This document shows positions 1 to 6,853 of a stretch of DNA of 64,000 nt, in pieces. The notes under the pieces are model-generated. The model did no database searches and was not told the origin of the DNA. It was given only the letters and a program-made list of their open reading frames with translations. The DNA comes from an uncultured Roseburia sp. Lineage in GTDB: Bacteria; Bacillota; Clostridia; Lachnospirales; Lachnospiraceae. Position 1 is the stretch's first letter, and each line of letters begins with the position of its first letter. The position numbers and the translations under genes are program-made. The stretch lies in contig CAKREH010000005.1 in the NCBI GenBank assembly GCA_934317215.1, forward strand, positions 1 to 64,000. Direction: 5' to 3'.

Positions 1-284
1 GTGAGACCTCCACGCTTAAGGTGCACGCTCTTTCTCTCCATCTACTCGCCACATTTACTCTGTTCCTACAAGTGGTAACTTTACGGCTTCATCTTTTATA
101 GCAGACTTACCAAACGAAACCTAGCCTTATATGTGATTTCTGTTCGTCGAGCCAGAGATTTGCCTACAGCTTCCTTCAGATTCCACCTCACGATGGACAC
201 CCTTGCTGTTCAGCTATATACTTCCTTGTTACCTAGGCGTATTCGGGACTTTCACCCATTAGAGCGCGCCCATGGCGCGCAAAC
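1..284 (-). mobile_element. Group II intron (IIC type), 5' part, cut by window edge
   Basis: Read on the minus strand from about 284 down, the sequence begins GUUUGCGCGCC and continues with domain I segments that closely follow the Oceanobacillus iheyensis IIC intron as I remember it: GGGTGAAAGTCCCGAA, then GCAAGGGTGTCC, then GTGGAATCTGAAGGAAGC, then ATATAAGGCTAGGT, ACAGAGTAAATG and finally GGAGGTCT at the window edge. These are ribozyme domain I-II landmarks. The reverse transcriptase ORF and domains IV-VI would lie beyond position 1. The intron starts directly after a terminator hairpin (285-317), which is the classical target of IIC introns. Apparent ORFs in this stretch are not genes. The exact 5' splice boundary is uncertain by a few bases. 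Confidence 0.85.
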
Positions 285-317
285 TATAAAAGGCCCTGCC
301 AACAATAGCAGAGCCTT
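285..317 (-). terminator. Rho-independent terminator of the thiD-cytX-thiW operon
   Basis: The minus strand has a 10-bp stem, AAGGCTCTGC with GCAGGGCCTT including one G-T pair, an 8-nt loop, and then TTTTATAG. It lies about 75 bp beyond the thiW stop and serves as the insertion target of the adjoining group IIC intron, which sits where the U-tract ends. Confidence 0.85.
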
Positions 318-391
318 CGACATTTTCTTTAAAACCCACGGGATCCAGCTGGATCGTGGTAAATGTCAATCCAAAATTTTTGATTTCTATC

Positions 392-904
392 TTACTCTTC
401 TAAACTTTCCTTCATCCTGCCAAGCATACCTGATTTTTTCAACGGTAACGTAATAATAATTGCAATGATCGTTCCACCACAGGTGCTGATCAGAAATGGG
501 ACAACAAATGTGAATAATGCCGCTGCTTTATTACCCATGACAAGATATGCCACCGGATAAGAGAGCATTCCACCAATGATTCCGGTTCCAACTACTTCGC
601 CAATATAGGCAAATGGAAGTTTTTTCCCATACTTATAGAGAAGTCCGCCAAGCAATGCACCACACATGCTTCCCGGGAATGCCAGAGGGCTTCCCAGTCC
701 TAACAGATTACGGATCAGAGCTGCAATAAATGCCTGTGCCAGTGCCCACCATGGTCCTACGGTAACTGCACATAAAATATTTACCAGATGCTGTACCGGT
801 GCACATTTTGAACCGAATACCGGGAAGGAAAATAAGCTTCCTGCCACCGCTGTTGCTGCTAAAATTGCTGTGACTGTCAATTTCTTTAAATTAAATTTTT
901 TCAT
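392..904 (-). CDS. thiW: ECF transporter S component ThiW (thiamin-precursor uptake)
   Basis: A 170-aa hydrophobic protein with about five or six membrane segments. It is the substrate-binding subunit of an energy-coupling-factor importer and would work with a shared EcfAA'T module not present here. The N-terminus (MKKFNLKKLTVTAILAA) and the PVQHLVN...GPWWA and GLGSPLAFPGSMCGALLGG stretches are typical of ThiW. It is the last gene of a TPP-riboswitch operon after thiD and cytX, which supports uptake of a thiazole or other thiamin precursor. A GAGGAC ribosome binding site precedes the ATG. The call rests on family resemblance plus context; the precise substrate is inferred. Confidence 0.85.
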   Translation of the reverse strand: MKKFNLKKLTVTAILAATAVAGSLFSFPVFGSKCAPVQHLVNILCAVTVGPWWALAQAFIAALIRNLLGLGSPLAFPGSMCGALLGGLLYKYGKKLPFAYIGEVVGTGIIGGMLSYPVAYLVMGNKAAALFTFVVPFLISTCGGTIIAIIITLPLKKSGMLGRMKESLEE

Positions 905-975
905 TTTTGTCCTCTTTTCCCAGAATCTGCCACATACCGCATTCTAAAAAAAGAATGACAATGCTGTAACAGTTC

Positions 976-2160
976 CTATTTTGATTTTACTGCCCCTGCA
1001 GCTTTTTCCACAATCAGGCAGAGAATGACTGTGGCCACCATATCCGGCAGTGTATTTCCGACCGGCGTATCCACCTGCATCAATATGCGGTAAATCACAA
1101 ATCCGGCAAGCCATACGATCAGACCTCTCCACTGAAAAGCAGATTTTTCGGCATCTGCTTTCTTTAAAATGAAGTAATCTGCGATCTGGACTGCGATCAT
1201 CGGCGCAAAAACAGAACCGATCAGATATAAAAAGTTTGTAATGTTATCCATCGGATAAACGATCGCTGCGACTGTTCCGATCACGGTAACAACGATTGCC
1301 GCCCATTTTTCCTGAATTTTTGAAGAAATGGAAACACAGGAAACTCCTGCGGAATAGGCATCCAGGAAGGTTGTTGTAACCGTGGAAAATACAATAATGA
1401 GAAGTCCGACAACGCCGAAACCGGTTTTTAACATAATCTGCGCAATGTCATATTCACCGGTAAAAATAGCCGCTCCCATACCGATCATGTACATAAAAAT
1501 GCTGACCAGACTGTAGACGATCACACTTGCGAGTGTTGCTTCAAAAGGTTTTTCTGCTTCTCTTGTATAATCGCTGATCAGCGGCAGCCAGGAAAGCGGC
1601 ATTGCCACCGCAAGCTCTACGGCTGCTCCGAACGTTAAACTTCCGTCATCCACGATCGGCGTCATGCTGCCGCTGCCAAAGAAGATCAATTTAAAAAGTA
1701 CCAGTGATAAAATAAAAAGTGCTGTCATTGCAACCGTGTTTAATTTGCCAAGATTGGTCAGTCCAATGAAAATCCACACAATGATCAAAGCACCAATGAT
1801 GACTGCCCACACCCAGTTTCCGGTATGTAAAACGCCGTCCGCCGCAAGTGCTCCATCATAGATCATGATCGCGGTCCATCCGACAAGCTGTAATACATTT
1901 AATACGGCAAAAAGAAGGCTTCCCTTCTCGCCAAAGCTCATTTTTACAGTTTCCATGGCACTTTTGCGCTCTTTCGCTCCGATCATTCCTGCCGCAAACA
2001 TCATAAGTCCGCCGATCAGATGTCCGAGCAGAATCGCTGCCATTGCTTTTCCAAAGCCTAGCGGCGCAAAGTATGTACCTGTCAGTATTTCGGCTAAGGA
2101 TACACCGGCACCAAACCAGATTAATCCGTTTGAAAAAACGGAAGTTCTCTTTTCATTCAT
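976..2160 (-). CDS. cytX: Putative hydroxymethylpyrimidine transporter CytX (NCS1 family)
   Basis: A 394-aa, roughly 12-helix permease of the nucleobase-cation-symport-1 family. The N-terminus (LIWFGAGVSLAEILTGTYFA) and the PLSWLPLISDYTREA segment are typical of the family. CytX members are regularly found in TPP-riboswitch operons and are predicted to import hydroxymethylpyrimidine. The ATG overlaps the thiD stop (ATGA), so the two are probably translationally coupled: import of HMP followed by phosphorylation by ThiD. Substrate specificity is inferred from genomic context. Confidence 0.88.
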   Translation of the reverse strand: MNEKRTSVFSNGLIWFGAGVSLAEILTGTYFAPLGFGKAMAAILLGHLIGGLMMFAAGMIGAKERKSAMETVKMSFGEKGSLLFAVLNVLQLVGWTAIMIYDGALAADGVLHTGNWVWAVIIGALIIVWIFIGLTNLGKLNTVAMTALFILSLVLFKLIFFGSGSMTPIVDDGSLTFGAAVELAVAMPLSWLPLISDYTREAEKPFEATLASVIVYSLVSIFMYMIGMGAAIFTGEYDIAQIMLKTGFGVVGLLIIVFSTVTTTFLDAYSAGVSCVSISSKIQEKWAAIVVTVIGTVAAIVYPMDNITNFLYLIGSVFAPMIAVQIADYFILKKADAEKSAFQWRGLIVWLAGFVIYRILMQVDTPVGNTLPDMVATVILCLIVEKAAGAVKSK

Positions 2161-2957
2161 CCTTCGTACTCTCCTTCGATCGCAAATGCATGGTTCATAG
2201 GTCCGCTTCCTTTTCCAAGGTCAAGCATGGCGGCAAGTGCACCGGAAATATAATTTTTCGCATACCTGACAGAAGTTTCTAAATCCCTTCCTTTTGCAAG
2301 ATTCGATGCGATCGCAGAAGAAAGCGTGCAGCCTGTTCCATGGGTATTTGGATTGTCAATCCTCTTTCCATGAAACCATACCGGCTCTTTCCCTTTCTGG
2401 AAAAGAAGGTCGTTGGCATCATTTAACTGATGTCCACCCTTCAATAAAACCGCACAGCCTAAAGTGTTACAAATGACTTCTGCTGCTTTTTCCATATCTG
2501 CTTCTGTTCTGATCTCCATTTCGGAAAGCACTTCCGCTTCCGGGATATTCGGAGTGATAACCGTTGCAAGAGGCAATAATTTACTTTTCAATGTGCTGAT
2601 GGCGTCCCCGCTGATCAGTCTTGCCCCGCTGGTTGCCACCATGACAGGATCCACCACAATATTTTTTGCATGATACTCTGTCAGTTTTTCCGCAATTGTC
2701 TCGATCAGTTCACTCGACGAGACCATTCCGGTTTTGATCGCATCCGGATGAATATCCGTAAAAATACTATCCAGCTGCTCTGCCAAAAATTTCGGAGTTA
2801 CCTCCATAATATCTGTTACGCCGGTCGTATTCTGGGCAGTCAGAGCCGTGATCGCACTCATCGCGTATACGCGGTTTGCGGTCATTGTCTTAATATCTGC
2901 CTGGATGCCGGCGCCTCCACTGGAATCACTTCCAGCGATTGTTAATGCTGTGTACAT
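2157..2957 (-). CDS. thiD: Hydroxymethylpyrimidine/phosphomethylpyrimidine kinase ThiD
   Basis: A 266-aa ribokinase-fold kinase that phosphorylates HMP and HMP-phosphate to the pyrimidine moiety of thiamin. It shows TIAGSDSSGGAGIQADIKT near the N-terminus, KTGMVSS, VVDPVMVATSG and the C-terminal anion-hole motif NTHGTGCTLSSAIA. The start at 2957 is chosen because MYTALTIAGSD is the family start and CAAGGAGGAT lies just upstream. An earlier in-frame ATG at 3035 would read through the riboswitch terminator and is rejected. It is the first gene of the operon, controlled by the TPP riboswitch at 3039-3118. Confidence 0.95.
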   Translation of the reverse strand: MYTALTIAGSDSSGGAGIQADIKTMTANRVYAMSAITALTAQNTTGVTDIMEVTPKFLAEQLDSIFTDIHPDAIKTGMVSSSELIETIAEKLTEYHAKNIVVDPVMVATSGARLISGDAISTLKSKLLPLATVITPNIPEAEVLSEMEIRTEADMEKAAEVICNTLGCAVLLKGGHQLNDANDLLFQKGKEPVWFHGKRIDNPNTHGTGCTLSSAIASNLAKGRDLETSVRYAKNYISGALAAMLDLGKGSGPMNHAFAIEGEYEG

Positions 2958-2979
2958 AGAATCCTCCTTGTAATAAAAC

Positions 2980-3014
2980 AAAAAGTGCAGGAACCCAACC
3001 AAAGATTCCTGCAC
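2980..3014 (-). terminator. Riboswitch-controlled terminator before thiD
   Basis: On the minus strand, GTGCAGGAA pairs perfectly with TTCCTGCAC over a 12-nt loop and is followed by TTTTTG. It lies between the TPP aptamer and the thiD ribosome binding site, so it is the likely expression platform, giving transcription termination when TPP is bound. Confidence 0.85.
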
Positions 3015-3038
3015 AAAAAACCACTTGTGATCCATTAT

Positions 3039-3118
3039 CTCCCTACGTTGGCATTATCCAAATCAGGTTCCGGGTTAAAGCGTCCGCTTACTCTCAGCCC
3101 GCCTGTGCGAGCACCCCA
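3039..3118 (-). promoter_or_regulatory. TPP riboswitch (thi-box) aptamer
   Basis: The minus strand carries the conserved thi-box elements in order: GGGGTGC, GGGCTGAGAGT, ACCTGATTTGGATAATGCCA and CGTAGGGAG. This is the thiamin pyrophosphate aptamer and it controls thiD-cytX-thiW. Confidence 0.97.
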
Positions 3119-3157
3119 TTTTTTTGTTTTCGACATCATTTTTGTGATGATCTGTTT

Positions 3158-3281
3158 TTAATTCATAGGAAATTACGTCCTATGAATTAAAAAGCCCTCC
3201 GGGCGGTATGCGCATCTCGCGGAGTAGAGGTTAGCTGCAAACAGCACCGCTCGAGCGCGAAAGAGTCGCAAGCGACTCTTT
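3158..3281 (+). repeat. Dispersed structured repeat, copy A (124 bp)
   Basis: A 124-bp element repeated in inverted orientation at 21652-21775 with six mismatches. It contains three hairpins: an end stem TTAATTCATAGGA/TCCTATGAATTAA, a GCCC/GGGC hairpin followed on the minus strand by a T-run, and AAAGAGTCGC/GCGACTCTTT at the other end. Two of the mismatches change one A-T pair of the end stem into C-G, so pairing is kept. It sits between the ABC exporter gene and the thi operon, both on the minus strand, and may act as a terminator there. Confidence 0.85.
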
Positions 3282-3312
3282 ATTCTAACAGCTTTATTAT
3301 ACACGCCTGTTC

Positions 3313-5010
3313 TCAAAATGCAAGTTTTTTATCCTGTGACATATAAAGTTCCGCAAAATACGGATCTGATTTCATCAGTTCCTCAAAAGTCCCCTGACTG
3401 GTAATTTTACCATTCCGAAATACAATGATCTTATCAAAAGCTACAATAAAATTCAGCCTGTGGGCAATAACGATCATCGTCTGATTTTTTAACCGGTCAA
3501 GAACTTCCTGCATAACTGCCTCTTCTGTTAAATTATCAAGTGCCGATGTAGCTTCGTCAAAAATAACAAGTTCCGGATCTTCAAACCACAATCTTGCAAG
3601 TGCAAGCCGCTGTTTTTCTCCGCCTGACAGGCGCGTGCCTTTTTCACCGATCTGCGTATCCAGTCCCCTGGCAGAATCACGAACCAGGCAGGAAAGATTC
3701 ACCTTTTCCAGTGCCATCATGATCTCATCGTCCGGGACATTTCTGTCAAATAAAATATTTTCTCTGATCGTCCCATCAAAAATCGGAAAATCCTGGGATA
3801 AATAAACAATTTTGTCATAGAGCTTATCGAGACATAGATCTCTCAGTTCTGTTCCTCCAACGTTGATCTGACCTCTGTCATACTTTAGAAATCCCAAAAG
3901 AATTTTTATCAGTGTCGACTTTCCCGAACCGCTCTCACCGACCAGGGCTACTTTTTGTCCTTTTGTGATCGCAAATGCCACCTCATCTAAGACCGTCTTT
4001 TCTTCATATTCAAAGTGAAGATCCCTGACACAGATCTCACCTGCATTTCCAGCCGGAATCTTGCCTTTCTTGAGCTGCTCATCATTTTTTAACTCCAGAA
4101 ACCGGACAAATCTTGCATAAGCTGAATTATCCAGCTTATATTGCACATAGATCACATTGAATATTGCGATTGGGACATACGCATTTTCCACTAGCGAGAT
4201 CAGTGCCACCACTTCGCCCGCCGTGAGATTTTTGCTTTTCCATGCATAAAATATGATCCCTATATTTAAAAATGCAACCATCCATGCAAATATGGTAAAA
4301 AAAGCCTCATGGATCAGATTCATTTTTACTTTTGAAGATACGATCTCCTTTTTTGCAGCATCTGCTTTCCTAATCTCATTCGGAAACTGCCTTTCCACGC
4401 GGAATATGACCAGTTCCATAAATCCGCGTATCAGATAATGATTTAACATTTCCTCATGATTAAGGACTTTCTCTTTCATTTGCATCAAAACTTTCAGCAA
4501 TACATTCGACACTACAAAAACAACCAGATATCCGCTCATCAAAATATACATGATATTTCTGTTGATTTTTGCAATAAAATACATACTGAATAGTATGGAT
4601 GGCAATAACTGGCGAATCAAAACCAGCCAGAAATTAAAAATCACATCCCGTCCCGCTGTTGAACCATTTTCAATTTTCTGAACAAGTTTTCCTGTTCCCA
4701 GCTTCACATATTCCAGATACTCTATGGTACTGATTTTTTGAAGCGCCAACAGCTTAAAGTCCAGATAAATCCCATGTTCCAGTTTTTTTGCCGGATATTC
4801 GTCCACATACTCCATAACGTAACCGGTAAGCAAAATGATCCCATATGTGGCAATCCCCATGATCGCCAGGTTTTCATCAGAAAGCCCGTCAATGATTTTC
4901 TGAAAATAATCTGCCTTATAGTTCAAAAGAAAGGAATTAAATATCCCCAGCACGAGATATCCAAATGTCACGAATAAATTTTTCTTTAATATTTCTTTTA
5001 TGTAACGCAT
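3313..5010 (-). CDS. ABC exporter, fused membrane and ATPase domains
   Basis: A 565-aa half-size ABC exporter with about five or six membrane segments in residues 1-290, then a nucleotide-binding domain. The Walker A is GESGSGKST, the signature LSGGEKQRLALARL, the Walker B LVIFDEATSALD, and the H-loop IVIAHRLN. Every catalytic residue is present, so it should work as a homodimer or with a partner outside the window. The substrate is unknown; peptide or drug export is typical of such single-gene exporters. The upstream region (5011-5200) holds two micro-ORFs and two hairpins, which suggests regulation of the transcript leader. AGGAG lies about 7 nt before the ATG. Confidence 0.85.
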   Translation of the reverse strand: MRYIKEILKKNLFVTFGYLVLGIFNSFLLNYKADYFQKIIDGLSDENLAIMGIATYGIILLTGYVMEYVDEYPAKKLEHGIYLDFKLLALQKISTIEYLEYVKLGTGKLVQKIENGSTAGRDVIFNFWLVLIRQLLPSILFSMYFIAKINRNIMYILMSGYLVVFVVSNVLLKVLMQMKEKVLNHEEMLNHYLIRGFMELVIFRVERQFPNEIRKADAAKKEIVSSKVKMNLIHEAFFTIFAWMVAFLNIGIIFYAWKSKNLTAGEVVALISLVENAYVPIAIFNVIYVQYKLDNSAYARFVRFLELKNDEQLKKGKIPAGNAGEICVRDLHFEYEEKTVLDEVAFAITKGQKVALVGESGSGKSTLIKILLGFLKYDRGQINVGGTELRDLCLDKLYDKIVYLSQDFPIFDGTIRENILFDRNVPDDEIMMALEKVNLSCLVRDSARGLDTQIGEKGTRLSGGEKQRLALARLWFEDPELVIFDEATSALDNLTEEAVMQEVLDRLKNQTMIVIAHRLNFIVAFDKIIVFRNGKITSQGTFEELMKSDPYFAELYMSQDKKLAF

Positions 5011-5067
5011 AACTGTACTCCTTTGATCGCATATTTTATTACCTACGAAACAGTACAGTTGTGACTG

Positions 5068-5118
5068 TCAGCATATGAATATCATAGAATGCACACTCTG
5101 CGAACATTCTATGATCAT
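5068..5118 (-). CDS. Candidate 16-aa leader peptide (uORF2) of the ABC exporter
   Basis: ATG preceded by GAGGTAAATTC encodes the 16-residue peptide MIIECSQSVHSMIFIC. It ends 58 bp before the exporter start. The ORF lies entirely over the hairpin at 5081-5115, so translation would open that structure. The same GAGGT(A/G)AATTCATGAT start context is used by uORF1. No family is known to me and the coding call is inference from the ribosome binding site and position. Confidence 0.4.
   Translation of the reverse strand: MIIECSQSVHSMIFIC
5081..5115 (-). repeat. 11-bp-stem hairpin, related to 38389-38423
   Basis: ATCATAGAATG pairs with CATTCTATGAT around a 13-nt loop. A second copy at 38389-38423 has ACAATAGAATG/CATTCTATTGT with a nearly identical loop (CAC.CTC.GCGAA on the plus strand). 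Stem changes are compensatory while the loop is conserved, so the loop and the pairing appear to be what is kept. Confidence 0.7.
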
Positions 5119-5126
5119 GAATTTAC

Positions 5127-5167
5127 CTCAGTACAATCTGCTAACAGATCATTTCAACTGTACTGAG
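5127..5167 (-). promoter_or_regulatory. Nested hairpin in the ABC exporter leader
   Basis: CTCAGTACA pairs with TGTACTGAG, and a second hairpin ATCTG-ctaa-CAGAT lies inside. It overlaps the end of uORF1 (5149-5193) and ends just before the ribosome binding site of uORF2, a layout suited to translation-coupled control. Function is inferred. Confidence 0.5.
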
Positions 5168-5193
5168 TAGTTACCTCGAACAAATTTCATCAT
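5149..5193 (-). CDS. Candidate 14-aa leader peptide (uORF1) of the ABC exporter
   Basis: CGAGGTGAATTC stands directly before ATGATG and encodes a 14-residue peptide, MMKFVRGNYSVQLK. Its 3' end overlaps the 5' arm of the nested hairpin at 5127-5167. Together with uORF2 it forms a tandem pair of very short ORFs ahead of an exporter gene, as seen in antibiotic-sensing leaders. The coding potential is unproven. Confidence 0.4.
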   Translation of the reverse strand: MMKFVRGNYSVQLK

Positions 5194-5285
5194 GAATTCA
5201 CCTCGATTCTGTATCATGTATTTTTATCTTACCATAATGATGTGAAAAACTGCAATCTATTTACAGGCACATAAGTTACACAGCA

Positions 5286-5352
5286 TATATTACGCTACTG
5301 TTCAGACGCAAGCTTGACACCTTGCTGTCAAGCTATGCGCCGTAGTGTATAT
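5286..5352. repeat. Long imperfect inverted repeat (hairpin element)
   Basis: Outer arms ATATTACGCTAC and GTAGTGTATAT enclose CGCA/TGCG and a perfect AGCTTGACA-ccttgc-TGTCAAGCT core, giving one long hairpin on either strand. It abuts the truncated VOC gene, whose stop codon lies at the edge of the element. A short insertion-derived element is a reasonable reading, but no second copy was found in the window. Confidence 0.55.
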
Positions 5353-5501
5353 TATTGTGAGATTACAGCCCCAGCCTCCTCATTGACTGTCCGGAGTGCA
5401 GCTTCAAATCCAAGTTCCTTATAAAATGCAATTGTTTTTTCAATATCATTTGTCGGAATCCCAATGTGCTGAATCCCTGTTGTGTATGTTTTCAGATCCA
5501 T
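5352..5501 (-). pseudogene. Truncated VOC (glyoxalase-like) family gene
   Basis: A 49-aa ORF starting directly after the kinase stop codon. It begins TTGIQHIGIPTNDIEKTIAF, which is the first beta-alpha unit of a vicinal-oxygen-chelate protein (typical length 120-130 aa), and stops right after GFEAALRTVNEEAGAVISQ. The metal-binding residues of the rest of the fold are missing. The stop lies at the edge of the hairpin element 5286-5352. The gene was probably the last gene of the sugar operon before truncation. Confidence 0.75.
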
Positions 5502-6719
5502 TTATCTTTCCATCCTTTCTTCCACTTCGGTCAGTGACGGCATTGCCGGTATTGCCCCTTTCTTTTCCACGCAAAGGCTTGCTACTGCATTTCCAAACCG
5601 CACATATTCTTTCAGTTCTTCCATGGTAAACATCTCCGGATGCTTTTCTGCTTTACTGATACGATATAAAAAACCTCCCCAGAAGGAATCGCCTGCACCG
5701 TTTGTATCGACTGCGCTGCTGACAAATCCCGGAATCTGTGCCCCTCCCTCTTTACAATAAAGATAGGCTCCTTTACTGCCGAGCGTTACTGCAACAATCT
5801 TTACACCCTTCCGGAATAAGATTTCTGCCGCTTTTTGCGGCTCTTTTTCACCTGTCAGTAATTCTGTTTCTTCATCCGAAATTTTCATCATATCTACATA
5901 TGGCACAAGACTGCGCATCTGTGCTTTTGCTGTCTCTTCATCTCTCCACAATGAAGCTCTGTAATTCGGATCATAAGAGATGATGCTTCCTTTTTCTTTT
6001 GCACGGCGGATCGCATAGAACGTTGTATCTCTTGCCGGCTGCTCCGTCAGGGAAAGAGAGCCTATATGAAACACTTTCGTCTGATCGAGAATGTCGACAT
6101 TGATCTCCTCTTTTTCAATTCTTGTATCGGCTCCCGGTTTTCTTGCAAAAGAAAAAGACCTTTCACCATTTTCTGCTACACTTACAAATGCGAGTGTTGT
6201 GAAATAATTTTCATCTAAAATCATTCCGTCTGTCTCAACCTTTTCTTTTTCCAGTACAGACTTCAAAAACTCTCCATGCATGTCTTTTCCCGCTTTTCCG
6301 ATAAAAGCAGTATGTGCCCCGAGCTTTGCAGCGGCAACTGCAACATTGGCAGGTGCCCCTCCCGGATTCTGGGCAAATAAGGTCTGTCCCTCCTCGTTGA
6401 CCCCCTGCCAGGTGAAATCGATCAGAATCTCACCAAAGGTTGTAATATCATACAACGACCGTTTCGCCGCATCAAAAGTATCCGCCAAAAGTCCGTTTTC
6501 AAGTAATTTTTCCAAAATATGTCTACACTCCTTTTCTTCATCTGTGTGGATATGCAGTTCTCCAAATTCAAATTCCGGCATGCCAAGCACTCCTAACATA
6601 GACTTTGCATCCACCACATATCTGCCACTGCAAAGTTCGACATCACACGGGATCTGTTCTGCTATATTAACCAGTTTTCTTGCATTCTGCATGGTTCCCA
6701 ATATTATCTTTGCAATCAT
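5502..6719 (-). CDS. HPr-like domain fused to a PfkB-family sugar kinase
   Basis: 405 aa. Residues 1 to about 85 resemble the HPr fold, with DVELCSGRYVVDAKSMLGVL matching the HPr region around Ser46. The active-site histidine is replaced (MQNARKLV where HPr has GLHARPA), as in Crh-type proteins. From about residue 90 it is a PfkB kinase most like fructokinases, with GEILIDF, GGAPANVAVAAAKLG and the C-terminal signature DTNGAGDSFWGGFL. It probably phosphorylates fructose or a related keto-sugar made by the neighbouring dehydrogenase. The start at 6719 is preferred because GGAG lies six bases upstream. The HPr part may give catabolite-dependent control, which is inference. Confidence 0.85.
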   Translation of the reverse strand: MIAKIILGTMQNARKLVNIAEQIPCDVELCSGRYVVDAKSMLGVLGMPEFEFGELHIHTDEEKECRHILEKLLENGLLADTFDAAKRSLYDITTFGEILIDFTWQGVNEEGQTLFAQNPGGAPANVAVAAAKLGAHTAFIGKAGKDMHGEFLKSVLEKEKVETDGMILDENYFTTLAFVSVAENGERSFSFARKPGADTRIEKEEINVDILDQTKVFHIGSLSLTEQPARDTTFYAIRRAKEKGSIISYDPNYRASLWRDEETAKAQMRSLVPYVDMMKISDEETELLTGEKEPQKAAEILFRKGVKIVAVTLGSKGAYLYCKEGGAQIPGFVSSAVDTNGAGDSFWGGFLYRISKAEKHPEMFTMEELKEYVRFGNAVASLCVEKKGAIPAMPSLTEVEERMER

Positions 6720-6733
6720 ATAAATCTCCATTC

Positions 6734-6828
6734 TTGCGCTGTCTTTCAATGAAAACAACGTTTTCATTTGCATCTCAAGTTTGTGCGCAAGCACAAATCT
6801 TGCGTGTGAAAAATCTTATTTTTCACAC
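6734..6828 (-). repeat. Leader repeat ahead of the HPr-PfkB gene
   Basis: Read on the minus strand it starts with the hairpin GTGTGAAAAATAAGATTTTTCACAC, here given by its halves GTGTGAAAAAT and ATTTTTCACAC (6804-6828). A second hairpin TTTGTGC-TTGC-GCACAAA follows, then GAGATGC, and finally CAGCGCAAGAATGGAGAT, which supplies the ribosome binding site of the kinase. Related copies are at 10099-10187 and 28163-28245. In this copy a GAAAAC/GTTTTC hairpin is inserted before the final block. Confidence 0.75.
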
Positions 6829-6853
6829 TAACCTCCTTTTCACACTGTTTTTC

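Noticed and set aside
133..947. ORFs of 106 and 93 aa on the plus strand
   Set aside because: The first reads through the group II intron and its terminator target; the second is antisense to thiW. No ribosome binding site or family resemblance.
2957..3036. Upstream start of thiD adding 26 residues (ATG at 3035)
   Set aside because: It would translate the riboswitch terminator; the internal ATG has an AGGAGG site and the family start.
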